Assembly (NCBI GenBank): GCA_965116015.1
Contig: OZ220477.1
Location: 1,612,001 to 1,676,000 of the forward strand
DNA length: 64,000 nt
Direction: 5' to 3'
Source: S5-327 sp965116015
GTDB taxonomy: Bacteria; Chloroflexota; Dehalococcoidia; Lucifugimonadales; Australimonadaceae
In this document: positions 1-8,715 of the stretch, in pieces
Layout: the number at the start of each line of letters is the position of its first letter
Position numbering within the stretch: the first letter of the stretch is position 1
The notes under the pieces: model-generated
What the model was told of the DNA's origin: nothing
Databases searched by the model: none
Seen by the model: only the letters and a program-made list of their open reading frames with translations
Made by a program: the position numbers and the translations under genes

Positions 1-751
1 GCGCGAACCATGGCTGTAGTCGCCGCAACGCTGTCTGTTTGTCGTCTTCGACGGCGATGAAGACGCGCTTGGATGCGATGAACGATGCGGGGTCGCGTCT
101 GTGGGCGTCGAGGCGGCGCCGCAGGGTTTCGAGTTCGTCGCGCAGTTGAGCGGTTGATGTTGCGCCGGCGCCCATCCAGCCGTCGCCGAGGCGAGCAGCG
201 CGGTCGAGGGCGGCGGGAGCGTGGCCTCCGAACCAGAGCGGGATGGGTTGCTGAGCGGGCTTGGGGCTGATGAATGCGTGGCGGATCTGCCAGAAGCGGC
301 CATCGAAGGAGACGCGCTCGCCTGTCCAGAGGCGGCGCATCAGTTGGACGCCTTCTTCGAAGCGGGCGGCTTTGCCGACGGGAGGGGCGCCGAACGCGGC
401 GGAGTATGGGGCGCCTGCGGCGTTGCCCATGCCGACTCCGACGATGAGGCGACCGTGGGAGAGGCGGTCGAGCGTGGCGAGGCTTTTGGCGAGGTTGATG
501 GGGTTGCGGACGACGCTGATGAGGACGGAGCTGCCCAAGCGGACGCGGCTGGTGAGCGCAGCTGCGTAGGAGAGCAGGGGGATGGGGGCGAGGTCGTTGT
601 AAGCGTTTATGGCCTGCTCAACGACCCAGCAGCTGTCGTAGCCGAGCTCTTCGGCGGCGGCGAGGAAGGGCGGCAAGACGGAGATGTCGATCTCGCCGGG
701 GAAGCGTTGCGGTATGGCGACGCCGAATCGGAGGTGTGGGTTGAATGGCAT
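1..751 (-). CDS. LLM-class (F420/FMN-dependent) oxidoreductase, 3' end beyond window
   Basis: The minus strand reads open from an ATG at 751 to the window edge (about 250 residues, C-terminus missing). The N-terminus is MPFNPHLRFGVAIPQ, followed by a strand-helix alternation typical of the bacterial luciferase-like TIM barrel. Diagnostic stretches are RLIVGVGMGN, LMRRLWTGERVSFDGRFW and IPLWFGGHAPAALDRAARL, which are hallmarks of the LLM family that uses reduced F420 or FMN to act on small organic substrates. The substrate cannot be told. The start codon lies just after the stop of the hydrolase at 756-2717 (4 bp apart), so it is probably the last gene of that catabolic operon. The family call is secure; the choice between F420 and FMN is inference. 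Confidence 0.88.
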   Translation of the reverse strand, partial: MPFNPHLRFGVAIPQRFPGEIDISVLPPFLAAAEELGYDSCWVVEQAINAYNDLAPIPLLSYAAALTSRVRLGSSVLISVVRNPINLAKSLATLDRLSHGRLIVGVGMGNAAGAPYSAAFGAPPVGKAARFEEGVQLMRRLWTGERVSFDGRFWQIRHAFISPKPAQQPIPLWFGGHAPAALDRAARLGDGWMGAGATSTAQLRDELETLRRRLDAHRRDPASFIASKRVFIAVEDDKQTALRRLQPWFA

Positions 752-755
752 AGGG

Positions 756-2717
756 TTACGTCTCGCGCGGCGAATCGCGCGAGGGCAGTTCTCCGGCCAA
801 CGCCGCGTCGTAGCGGGAGATACAGCCGGCGACGACTGCGGGGACGTCTTCGGCGAGGAGGCAGCGCTCGCTGACGAGCTGCTGCGCCGTCGCGCGGATT
901 TGGTCTGCGTAGGCGTTGCGGTCGGGGTAGCGCCGGCGCACTTCGGCGGGGCTGAAGAACAGCGAGAATCCGACCATAGGGATAATCTGTTCGGGGGCGC
1001 CGGATGACGGATGCCGAGGGTTCCATCCGGAGTGGGTTCCGATCGGCGCGGCGAGGTCGGGGAGGCGGACGCCGGCGATCTCGTTGCCGTCGGCGTCGAG
1101 CGCGGAGACGTAGCAGGGGTAGGCGCGGCCCTCGATGACGGGGTAAGCGGCGACGCCCTGACTTGCGCGCGGGCCCAAGTTGGTTTCTCGGAGCGTCCAT
1201 AGCCGTTCCGGGTCTGGTTTTGCGTCGTCGGGGACGGCTTGGATGGTTGCGAGGGCGTCGGCGCGGGCGACCGCCGTGCGGTCGTCGAGCCGGGGGCAGC
1301 GAGAGGGCGGGGGCTGGGCGACGCCTCGCGTCCACGCGCTCAGGTTCGCGAGGGCCGCGCGCAGGAGGGGGCGGTAGTCGAGCGCATTCGCGGGGAACCG
1401 GCGCTCCGTGCCGTCGACGTTGGGGTCGCCAGGAGCGGGGAGGGAGTTGGTCATCGTGTGCTGAGAGCTGGCGAAGAGGTATGTGCGCGATTCTGGGGGA
1501 CTGTCGAGGTCTCGCTGGCCTTCCGGGTCGGTATGGGCAAGGGAGCCGTCGCCTCGCCAGTATTCGGCTGAGGTGTTGGTGTAGATGATGCGCGGGACGG
1601 CGTTTGCGGCGCGGAGGCGCGACAGCAGGCCGTCGCGTTGTTGCGTGTAGGGATCGACGAGTTCGTCATCGGCGAAGGGGAAGAGGCAGCCGAATCCTGG
1701 AGTCGATTGTGCGGAGGGCTGACCGAAGCGTTGGTTGAATTCGCCTCTGCGCGCGCCGGCGACGTGCGCAAGCATCCCGTCGTACACTTGGCGTCCCTGT
1801 TCGTCGATGTTCAGGCCCAGGTAAAGCAGGTGTCGGAGCAGTCTTCCGGTCTGCGATACGCCGTAGGCGTGCGCGTAGTCGAAGCCTGCGGGGGCGATCT
1901 CGGGGGCGTCGTACTTCAGCCAGGCTGCAGCATCGCGGATGGCGAGGAGTCCGAGGCCCGCCACCGGGGCATAGTCGGTGGTGTAGACGACGTGGTAGAT
2001 CTTGCCTGGCTGCAATCCGGACTCGACGTAGATATGGGCGGGGGAGGGAACGACGCCGGAGCTGGTTTCTTCGGCGAAGCGCCATGCGGAGCGAGGGAGC
2101 TCGTCGTACTGACCATCTTCCCAGTCCTTGACGAGGAGGCGGGCGCCGGGTTCGTTGACGTCGGCGGCGGGGTAGGGTTTGTGGACGCGGTTGGCAAGCA
2201 GGCGGGTTCGCTGGGGGGCGTCTGGGCGGATCTCGACGAGCGTCTGGCCGCTGACTGGCTTGCCGTTTTCGAAAGCCTGCGGAGCGTCGAGGCCCATCAT
2301 CGCAGGGCTGCGGGGGACATCCCATTGCCAGCCGACCGATAGCACGGTATAGCCGCGGCGGCAGAGAAAGCCGTCGCCCACGGGGATCTCCGCCGAGCCT
2401 GCGCGGGACGGGGGCGCCAGGTTGAACGTCGGCATTGCCTGGCGGCGCCCCCTGTTCACGACGTCGACGAGAAGCTCGCCGTTGCCTTGCTCTCTATCGA
2501 CAGGAGCAAGGAGGGTGAAGTCTCCGGTGCAGCGCACGAGGCCTTCGGGGCCGCGCGGGGCGAGGTGGAGGTCGGTGATGAGCGCGTTCGCTGGATGCTC
2601 CGGGTCGACGGCGTAGGAAAGCAGGCCGTCGATGCGCTCGTATGCGCCGACGGCTCCGAAGGGCGCGCCGCCGGCGAAGGGCGCTCGGCCGGTAATTTCG
2701 AAGGCTGCGACGGCCAT
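756..2717 (-). CDS. Alpha/beta hydrolase domain protein (large, esterase-like)
   Basis: 653 residues starting MAVAAFEITGRAPFAGG. The frame stays open far upstream of this ATG, but that part overlaps the dienelactone hydrolase gene and is arginine-rich shadow sequence, so the ATG at 2717 is chosen; it follows the stop of the upstream gene by only 2 bp. The protein resembles the large uncharacterised 'alpha/beta hydrolase domain' family found in polyketide and xenobiotic clusters: an N-terminal beta-rich half (GAYERIDG, GRRQAMPTFN), a nucleophile-elbow-like stretch YGVSQTGRLLRHLLY (S in GVSQTG) and TNTSAEYWRGDGSL further on. No signal peptide is seen. The role is probably hydrolysis of an ester or lactone; the substrate is unknown. 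Confidence 0.82.
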   Translation of the reverse strand: MAVAAFEITGRAPFAGGAPFGAVGAYERIDGLLSYAVDPEHPANALITDLHLAPRGPEGLVRCTGDFTLLAPVDREQGNGELLVDVVNRGRRQAMPTFNLAPPSRAGSAEIPVGDGFLCRRGYTVLSVGWQWDVPRSPAMMGLDAPQAFENGKPVSGQTLVEIRPDAPQRTRLLANRVHKPYPAADVNEPGARLLVKDWEDGQYDELPRSAWRFAEETSSGVVPSPAHIYVESGLQPGKIYHVVYTTDYAPVAGLGLLAIRDAAAWLKYDAPEIAPAGFDYAHAYGVSQTGRLLRHLLYLGLNIDEQGRQVYDGMLAHVAGARRGEFNQRFGQPSAQSTPGFGCLFPFADDELVDPYTQQRDGLLSRLRAANAVPRIIYTNTSAEYWRGDGSLAHTDPEGQRDLDSPPESRTYLFASSQHTMTNSLPAPGDPNVDGTERRFPANALDYRPLLRAALANLSAWTRGVAQPPPSRCPRLDDRTAVARADALATIQAVPDDAKPDPERLWTLRETNLGPRASQGVAAYPVIEGRAYPCYVSALDADGNEIAGVRLPDLAAPIGTHSGWNPRHPSSGAPEQIIPMVGFSLFFSPAEVRRRYPDRNAYADQIRATAQQLVSERCLLAEDVPAVVAGCISRYDAALAGELPSRDSPRET

Positions 2718-2719
2718 AG

Positions 2720-3487
2720 CTACGCCTCCGGGACAGCGTCGCCGACGGGCTCCTGCGCGGGCGTAGCGGGAGGCGGAGGGGATGGGGCGGCGAGGCGCTG
2801 GTGGAAGAACGCGAACGTTCGCTCGAGAGAGAGGGCGGCGGCCTCGGCTCGTCGCGGCGAGGAGTCTCGCGCGGGGTTGAGGAACGAGTGGCCGACGCCG
2901 TCGTACATAAACAGTTCGTACTCTTTCTGGTAGTGGTCGAGGGCGGCCCGGAACGCTTCGATCTCTTCGATGGGGGTTGTGTGGTCGTTCGTTCCGTAGT
3001 GACACATCATCGGGGCGGCGATGTCGGCGAGTTCTTCCGGGTCGGGGAAGAGGCTGTGGTAGTAGACGACGCCTGCGGCGAAGGCTCTCGATCGAGCGAG
3101 GCTGAGCAGCGCGAGGCCACCGCCGAGGCAGAAGCCGACGATGCCGATGGGGGAATCGCCGGCAACCCACGGGAGGGATCGGAGGAAATCGGCGCCGGCG
3201 GCGAGATGCGCGACGGAGCTGTCGATATCGAGCGAGTTCTTGTAGAGGAGCTGTGTTGCGCGACCTTGCGGGAGGGCGCCATCGAAGAGGTCGGGAGCGA
3301 CGGAGACGAATCCGGCGCGGGCGAACGAGCGCGTGATTTCGCGCTGGAACCAGTTGAGGCCTCCCATTCCGGAGACGACGACTAGGGCGGGGCGCTGGCC
3401 GGGGGCGGCTGGACGCGCGACGTAGCCATCGACGAATTCGCCCGCCGCCTCGTAGCCGGCGTGCAGGGATAGTATGCGATGCGTCAT
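2720..3487 (-). CDS. Dienelactone hydrolase family protein
   Basis: 255 residues. The catalytic triad of dienelactone hydrolases is visible: Cys120 in GFCLGGG, Asp168 in YGTNDHTTP and His200 in GVGHSFLN. The family opens lactone rings such as dienelactones in ring-cleavage pathways, though many members act on other esters. The start ATG at 3487 has the purine-rich GAGGAGG about 9 bases upstream. It is the first gene of the minus-strand run 3487-1, followed by the large hydrolase and the LLM oxidoreductase, and lies downstream of a Rieske oxygenase. This fits an aromatic or cyclic substrate degradation cluster. A proline-rich C-terminal tail of about 25 residues is probably disordered. Confidence 0.9.
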   Translation of the reverse strand: MTHRILSLHAGYEAAGEFVDGYVARPAAPGQRPALVVVSGMGGLNWFQREITRSFARAGFVSVAPDLFDGALPQGRATQLLYKNSLDIDSSVAHLAAGADFLRSLPWVAGDSPIGIVGFCLGGGLALLSLARSRAFAAGVVYYHSLFPDPEELADIAAPMMCHYGTNDHTTPIEEIEAFRAALDHYQKEYELFMYDGVGHSFLNPARDSSPRRAEAAALSLERTFAFFHQRLAAPSPPPPATPAQEPVGDAVPEA

Positions 3488-3646
3488 ATGCGGCCTCCTC
3501 GCTTTCGGCGCCGTCAGGGTTGCCGGCGCCCATCATAGTGGAAGAGGGCGCTTGCTAGCAGGGGGGCGGCGGCGCTTGCCTGGGCGGGCAGCCGAATCTG
3601 CGGGCGGGTGGATGCGGCGAACGGTGGTTTACGCTCCGTTAGAGGG

Positions 3647-4951
3647 TCAGCCGTTGAGGGCGGTTTTCTGTTCGGCGATGCGCTCGTCGATCTGGGCGTT
3701 GAAGAGGCGCATTCCTTCTTCGCGGTCGACGAAAACGACTTGCCCGGGGATGGGGATCATCCGCTCGGCTTCTTCGCCTCTGATGACGCCTACAGGGTCG
3801 ATGCCGTCCTGTACGCGGGCTACTTGCTCTTCCCACAGCTTGTGCATCAGGAGCACGCCGCGGTCGGAGCTGCCGAATGTCATCTTCTCCCAGTCGGGGA
3901 GTCCGCCGCGCTCCGCTCGGCCCTGCGTGCTCATCGCCGCCTCGTCTTCCCAGATGGGGCCCTGACGGAGGGGGTGGCCGGTGTTCCACCAGTGGCCTAC
4001 GTCCTCGAACCAGCCGTCGTAGAACGGGCCCCCGGCGTCGGCAGGGGTGTCGGCGTGGAGGCGGCGAAGGGCGGCGTCGGAGATCGAGCCGTCGGGGCTG
4101 AACGGTTCGAAGGAGACGCCGAACCAGCGAGTGGAGAAGTCGTCGATGGGGACTGCCCAGTTGACGGAGTTCGTGCGGGCGCGGAGGCATGGCAGTACGG
4201 CGTGGGTTTCGTGGTATTCGTACTGGCCTTCGTTGCGCGTGTTCTGCAGCACGACGTAGCAGGCTCCCCAGGGGGTAGTTTCGAATCGAATGGGGGTGGG
4301 CGGGTCGCCGTTGCGTCCGTGATGCATCGAGTGGACGGGGGAGTCGCCTTTGAACCATCCGTGGGCGATCTCGCGATGCCAGACGTCGAGGACGTTGTCG
4401 AGGGTTTGCAGGAGGGCATTGGATTTCTGAATGCGGTTGCCTTTGCCAACGACGCGGACGCCGTCGTTGCGGAAGAGCGGGGGGTATCGCGGGAAGGGAG
4501 GCTGCAGTTCGGGCGGGCCCATATAGGCGAAGATGAGGCCGCCCACTTCGACGCAGGGGTATGAGGGGTGTTTCACTGAGGCGCGGAAGCGGGCGGCGGG
4601 AGGCTCCGCGGGCATCTCGATGCAGACGCCGTTCCTGTCGTAGAGCCATCCGTGGTAGAGGCAACGCAGGCCGTCGTTCTCTACGCGTCCGTAGTAGAGG
4701 GAGGCGCCGCGATGGGAGCAGTGGTCGGCGAGGAGTCCGTGGTTGCCGGAGGCGTCGCGGAAGAGGACGAGGTTCTCGCCGAGGGCTCTGACGCGCAGGG
4801 GGTTCTTCGCGCTGGGGCGGACGTTCCCGCGCCCGCCGTCGAGGTTTGCTGAGGTTTCGACGGGCAACCAGTAGCGGCGGAAGACTTCGCCGGAGGGGGT
4901 TCCTGGGCCGAGTTTGAAGAGGGCGTCCATTTCGGCGTTGTTGAGAGGCAC
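3647..4951 (-). CDS. Rieske non-heme iron oxygenase, large (alpha) subunit
   Basis: 434 residues. The Rieske [2Fe-2S] ligands are Cys78-x-His80 (HCSHRGASL) and Cys97-x2-His100 (CLYHGW). The mononuclear iron site is also present as Asp189-x2-His192-x4-His197 (DVWHREIAH), so the enzyme should be active. Members hydroxylate or O-demethylate aromatic and other ring compounds using electrons from a separate reductase. No ferredoxin or reductase gene is next to it, as is common for such oxygenases in environmental Chloroflexota. The C-terminal part (PIPGQVVFVDREEGMRLFNA) resembles the phthalate/vanillate-type domain. The closest paralogue in the window is 21518-22810. The substrate is unknown. Confidence 0.93.
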   Translation of the reverse strand: MPLNNAEMDALFKLGPGTPSGEVFRRYWLPVETSANLDGGRGNVRPSAKNPLRVRALGENLVLFRDASGNHGLLADHCSHRGASLYYGRVENDGLRCLYHGWLYDRNGVCIEMPAEPPAARFRASVKHPSYPCVEVGGLIFAYMGPPELQPPFPRYPPLFRNDGVRVVGKGNRIQKSNALLQTLDNVLDVWHREIAHGWFKGDSPVHSMHHGRNGDPPTPIRFETTPWGACYVVLQNTRNEGQYEYHETHAVLPCLRARTNSVNWAVPIDDFSTRWFGVSFEPFSPDGSISDAALRRLHADTPADAGGPFYDGWFEDVGHWWNTGHPLRQGPIWEDEAAMSTQGRAERGGLPDWEKMTFGSSDRGVLLMHKLWEEQVARVQDGIDPVGVIRGEEAERMIPIPGQVVFVDREEGMRLFNAQIDERIAEQKTALNG

Positions 4952-5242
4952 GGCAGTCTCCTGAGCTGCGCCCGCCGCGCGGCGGGCGACGATCGCGTTA
5001 GAGGGCTATGGTAGCCGACTTGGCAATTTGCGCCATCCTCTTCGGCGCGATTCCGCATGGCGCGGGATGGGCGGCTGGAGAGGTCGCGCTCTATTTGTGG
5101 GCGGGAGGCAGTTGCGGAGCAACCATCCCTGTGCGCTGGCGTAGGCGCGCTCTATGTTGGGGGGCTAGGGAGCTTCGGTCAGCGAGCCGCTGTCTATCAG
5201 GATTTCGGCTGCGGGTAGCGTTCTGCGCAGGCGGGGCGGCGG
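4952..5242. other. Intergenic region, no gene seen
   Basis: About 290 bp between the Rieske oxygenase start and the truB stop. A plus-strand frame crosses it (from 5008 into truB), but it overlaps truB, has low-complexity Ala/Arg/Gly composition and no ribosome-binding site, so I do not call it. I see no tRNA, riboswitch or clear terminator. The promoter of the oxygenase must lie in its left part, but no convincing -35/-10 pair stands out. Confidence 0.5.
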
Positions 5243-6172
5243 CTATGGCTGTGGCGCGTAGGGCGAGAGCGTCGGCCTAGCGAGCACTTTTTCGGGCTGC
5301 CAGGAGTTGTCTGGGCGGTTGAAGCGCACGAGGCCGAGGAAGCGGTTGTTTTCGGCGTAGGCGCGCCGGGCGTCGAGGTGCTTTGCGTAGGCGCTAACGG
5401 CGGGGAGGGTAACGGGCTGGCCGTTGCGCAGGCGGCGCTCTGCGGAAGGCGGGAGCGAGAGCGCGTCGATGTTGAGCAGCGCGGCGTCCGGGGGCTCCAT
5501 CAGGGTCTCCCAGTTTTCTTCGGTTTTGAGTTGATCGAGGGAGATGGCGTTGTCCAGGGAGAACGGGCCGACTTTGGTTCGGGTGAGCGCGCTGAGGTGC
5601 GCGTGGCATCCTAGGGCGGCGCCGATGTCGTGGGCAAGGGTTCGCATATAGAAGCCTTTGCCGCACTGGACTTCGATAGCGACGCGGGGCGGGTCCCACA
5701 GGCGGAGCGACAGGTTGTAGACGTCCACTTCCCGGTCGGGGCGCTCGACTTCGAGGCCTGCCCGGGCGAGTTCGTACAGGCGTTTCCCCTGATGCTTGAC
5801 TGCCGAGTACATCGGCGGCTGCTGAAGCACTGCGCCTGTAAAGCGCGGGAGGAGGGCTTCGACGTCCGCCTGGGCGACGGCTGAGTAGTCGGCTTCGGCG
5901 GTTACTTCGCCTTCGGCGTCGTAGGTTGAGGTGGCGGCGCCGAGGGTGATTTCGCCGTAGTAGGTTTTGCCGGCATCGACGAGGTAGTCCATAAAGCGCG
6001 TGGCCTGTCCGAGGCAGACGGGGAGCACGCCGGTGGCGATGGGGTCGAGCGTTCCGGCGTGGCCGACGCGCTTGACGCGAGCGAGGCGCTTGACTTCGCG
6101 CACGACGTCCATTGACGTCAGCTGCTTTGGTTTGTCGATGACGATGACGCCGTCGCATTCGGTGCGCATCAT
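5243..6172 (-). CDS. truB: tRNA pseudouridine(55) synthase
   Basis: 309 residues. TruB isomerises U55 in the T-loop of tRNAs. The catalytic motif is GHAGTLDPIATGVLP with Asp43 as the nucleophile, preceded by the family N-terminus GVIVIDKPKQLTSMDVV. The substrate-binding motif YSAVKHQGKRLYELAR and GFYMRTLAHDIG are also intact. The C-terminal part carries a short PUA-like tail. The start ATGATG overlaps the TGA of rbfA, so the two are translationally coupled; either ATG (6172 or 6169) could be used. It ends the nusA-rnpM-infB-rbfA-truB operon. Confidence 0.97.
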   Translation of the reverse strand: MMRTECDGVIVIDKPKQLTSMDVVREVKRLARVKRVGHAGTLDPIATGVLPVCLGQATRFMDYLVDAGKTYYGEITLGAATSTYDAEGEVTAEADYSAVAQADVEALLPRFTGAVLQQPPMYSAVKHQGKRLYELARAGLEVERPDREVDVYNLSLRLWDPPRVAIEVQCGKGFYMRTLAHDIGAALGCHAHLSALTRTKVGPFSLDNAISLDQLKTEENWETLMEPPDAALLNIDALSLPPSAERRLRNGQPVTLPAVSAYAKHLDARRAYAENNRFLGLVRFNRPDNSWQPEKVLARPTLSPYAPQP

Positions 6173-6537
6173 TGGGAGGTTTCCTGGGCGTTGAGGGCAT
6201 CGAGCAGGTCGAGGACGCGGTTGCCGCGCTCGATGGAGACGTCGTGGATGAAGCGCAGTTCGGGGGCGCGCTTGAGGCGCATACGCTGCGCGACTTCGCG
6301 GCGGAGGAATCCGACGGCGGAGTCGAGGCCCTGCATAGCCTCGTTGGTTTCGCGCTGGTCGCCCATCACTGTTACGCCGATGGTCGCGCGGGAGAGGTCG
6401 GGGGTCACTGTTACGCCGGAGACGGTCACCAGTTTGCTTAGCCTCGGGTCGCGGATGTGGGTGTGGAGGATCCGGCCGACTTCGCGCTGGAGGAAACCGG
6501 CGACTCTGTCGCTTCGACGCCACGCCATGCCAGACAC
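6169..6537 (-). CDS. rbfA: 30S ribosome-binding factor A
   Basis: 122 residues with the single KH-fold typical of RbfA. It starts MSGMAWRRSDRVAGFLQREV and has DPRLSKLVTVSGVTVTPDLSRA, matching the family signature for strand-helix-strand. RbfA helps mature the 5' end of 16S rRNA in the 30S subunit and supports growth in the cold. The gene sits between infB and truB, the conserved order in bacteria, and its stop overlaps the truB start by an ATGA-type junction. The usual rimP gene of this operon is not found upstream of nusA in this window. Confidence 0.95.
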   Translation of the reverse strand: MSGMAWRRSDRVAGFLQREVGRILHTHIRDPRLSKLVTVSGVTVTPDLSRATIGVTVMGDQRETNEAMQGLDSAVGFLRREVAQRMRLKRAPELRFIHDVSIERGNRVLDLLDALNAQETSQ

Positions 6538-6555
6538 CTCGCGCGGGTTTCGGGT

Positions 6556-8340
6556 CTAGGCTCCAACCGTCCGCTGGCGGTGCGCCTGAATGATGTCGCC
6601 CTCCTGGAAATCGTTGAATCCTTCGAGGGAGACGCCGCATTCGTAGCCGGCGGCGACTTCGCGGACATCGTCTTTGAACCGGCGGAGGCCGGCGACTGCG
6701 CCGTCGAACACTTCCTTGCCGCCGCGGACTACCCGCGCGCGGGAGCCGCGGGTGAATCTGCCGTCGGTGATGTAGCATCCTGCGCTCTTGCGGGAGCGTC
6801 CGAGGGAGAAGACGGCGCGCACCTCGGCCGAGCCTTCGAGCACGTCTTCGATAACTGGGGCGAGGAGGCCTCGGAGCGCTTTTTCGATGTCTTCGCTGAG
6901 GCGGTAGATGATGTTGTACTGGCGTATCTGTACGTGGTCGTGCGCGGCGAGGCGCTGGGCTCCCTGGTCGGGGCGGACGTTGAAGCCGATGATGATGGCG
7001 TTGGAGGCCATTGCGAGCAGCACGTCGCTCTCGGTGACGGCGCCTGCTCCTGAGTGGATGACGCGCACTTGCGCCTCTGGGGTCGAGAGCTGGTCGAGGG
7101 CTTGTTTGACGGCGTCGATGCTGCCTTGCACGTCGGTTTTGAGGACGAGGCAAAGTTCTCTGGCCTGGCCGGAGGAGATGCGTGCGCCCAATTCTTCGAG
7201 GGTGGCGCCGCGGTTGCGGTTCAGGTCTTCGCGGCGCAGGCGTTCGGCGACGGTTTCGCGGGCTGTTTTTTCGTCGGGGACGACGACGAGCCTGTCGCCT
7301 GCGCTGGGGAGTTCGCTTAGTCCGAGCACTTCGACGGGGGTTGCGGGGCCGGCGCTGTGGACGCGTTTGCCGGAGTCGTTCACGAGGGCCCGGACGCGTC
7401 CGCGGGTGGAGCCGACGACGATGTAGTCGGCGACTTTCAGGGAGCCTGTCTGGACGAGGACGGTGGCGAGGGCTCCGCGGTTGCGGTCGAGTTGGGCTTC
7501 GACGACGACGCCGACGCCGGGTCGCAGGGGGTTTGCTTTGAGGTCGGCGATTTCGGCGACGAGTTCGATGCTTTCGAGGAGGTCGTCGATGCCGTCGCCG
7601 CTCTTGGCGGAGACTTCGACGTCGATGACTTCGCCGCCCCATTTTTCGACCAGGAGGTCGTGCTCGGAGAGCTGGCGGCGGACGCGGGCGGGGTCGGCTT
7701 CGGGGGAGTCCATCTTGTTGATGGCTACGATGATGGGGACGCCCGCTGCTTTGATGTGGTCGATCGCCTCGATGGTTTGGGGCATAACGCCGTCGTCGGC
7801 GGCGACGACGAGGACGGCGATGTCGGTCACCTGTGCTCCGCGGGCGCGCATAGCGGTGAAGGCTTCGTGTCCTGGGGTGTCGATGAAGGTGATGGGCGCG
7901 TCGTTGTGGAGAATCTGGTAGGCCCCGATGTGCTGGGTGATGCCTCCGGCTTCCTTGCCGACGACGTTGGTGCGGCGGATGGCGTCGAGCAGTGTTGTTT
8001 TGCCGTGATCGACGTGGCCGAGGATAGCGACGACGGGGCCGCGGGGCTGGAGGTTGCCGGCGTCGTCTTCGGCGACGGCTCCTGCGGCGGCGGTTGCGAC
8101 GTCTTCCACTCTGCGAGCGGCGAAACCGAAAGCGCGGGCGACGGAGCCGGCGGTGTCGAAGTCGATGACCTGGTTGATGCTGGCGAACACGCCGGCGCGC
8201 ATCAGCTGCTTGATGACCTGGACGGGTTCGACGTTCATCCGCTCGGCGAGGGCGCCGACGGCGACGGCTTCGCCGATGGGGAGCGCGCGCAGGGTTATTT
8301 TTCGGGTGGAGGTTGCTTGCCCCCGTGGTTGTTCGACCAT
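6556..8340 (-). CDS. infB: Translation initiation factor IF-2 (short form)
   Basis: 594 residues, shorter than the 700-900 of many bacteria because the long disordered N-terminal region is reduced to about 20 residues. One IF2_N domain follows (residues about 25-65), then the GTPase with G1 GHVDHGKT (108-115), G3 DTPGHEAF and G4 NKMD, then the beta-barrel and C-terminal domains (GVVVEAQLDRNRG, VQGSIDAVKQAL, SAEVRAVFSLGRSRKSAGCYI). IF-2 delivers initiator tRNA to the 30S subunit and promotes subunit joining. It lies 9 bp after rnpM and 18 bp before rbfA, so the operon is intact. Confidence 0.97.
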   Translation of the reverse strand: MVEQPRGQATSTRKITLRALPIGEAVAVGALAERMNVEPVQVIKQLMRAGVFASINQVIDFDTAGSVARAFGFAARRVEDVATAAAGAVAEDDAGNLQPRGPVVAILGHVDHGKTTLLDAIRRTNVVGKEAGGITQHIGAYQILHNDAPITFIDTPGHEAFTAMRARGAQVTDIAVLVVAADDGVMPQTIEAIDHIKAAGVPIIVAINKMDSPEADPARVRRQLSEHDLLVEKWGGEVIDVEVSAKSGDGIDDLLESIELVAEIADLKANPLRPGVGVVVEAQLDRNRGALATVLVQTGSLKVADYIVVGSTRGRVRALVNDSGKRVHSAGPATPVEVLGLSELPSAGDRLVVVPDEKTARETVAERLRREDLNRNRGATLEELGARISSGQARELCLVLKTDVQGSIDAVKQALDQLSTPEAQVRVIHSGAGAVTESDVLLAMASNAIIIGFNVRPDQGAQRLAAHDHVQIRQYNIIYRLSEDIEKALRGLLAPVIEDVLEGSAEVRAVFSLGRSRKSAGCYITDGRFTRGSRARVVRGGKEVFDGAVAGLRRFKDDVREVAAGYECGVSLEGFNDFQEGDIIQAHRQRTVGA

Positions 8341-8349
8341 TGTCTCTTC

Positions 8350-8649
8350 CTATTGAGGCTGAGGGGAGGGCTTCACTGGGGGCTGCAGCTCTTGCGCGAA
8401 CGCCGCCAGGCGTTCTCTGTCGGCGGGGTTAATCTCGCCTCGGAGGGCTCTGGGGAGACGATTGCCGGCGAGGGCGCCACGCCAGCAGCCGGGGCGAGCG
8501 CAAAGGTATGCGCCTCGCCCGTGGCGTTTGCCTGTTGAGTCGACGACGCACTCTTGCGCGGGCGTCAGCACGATTCTGAACAGGTCGCGTTTGGTTTTTT
8601 TCGCGCCGCAGCTAATGCAGGAGCGTTCCGGCGCGTGGCGATTCCGCAT
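8350..8649 (-). CDS. rnpM: YlxR-family RNA-binding protein (RNase P modulator RnpM)
   Basis: 99 residues. The YlxR signature is clear: ERSCISCGAKKTKRDLFRIV at the N-terminus and GRGAYLCARPGCW in the middle. YlxR proteins bind RNA and have been reported to act on RNase P; the gene lies between nusA and infB in most bacteria, as here. The C-terminal part is proline-rich (PPVKPSPQPQ) and differs from classic members. It probably starts at the ATG at 8649, about 66 bp after nusA ends. Confidence 0.93.
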   Translation of the reverse strand: MRNRHAPERSCISCGAKKTKRDLFRIVLTPAQECVVDSTGKRHGRGAYLCARPGCWRGALAGNRLPRALRGEINPADRERLAAFAQELQPPVKPSPQPQ

Positions 8650-8715
8650 TCCTTTGTCTCCGCTGTCTCCGCATCATCTCCACATTAGCGGCGCCCGCTG
8701 GAGCCTCCGCTACTG

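Noticed and set aside
756..3536. 926-residue frame covering two hydrolase genes
   Set aside because: Only the part after 2717 is protein-like. The upstream part is an Arg/Pro-rich shadow of the dienelactone hydrolase gene, which has its own catalytic triad.
5008..5280. Plus-strand frame between the Rieske oxygenase and truB
   Set aside because: Overlaps the end of truB, low-complexity, no ribosome-binding site.
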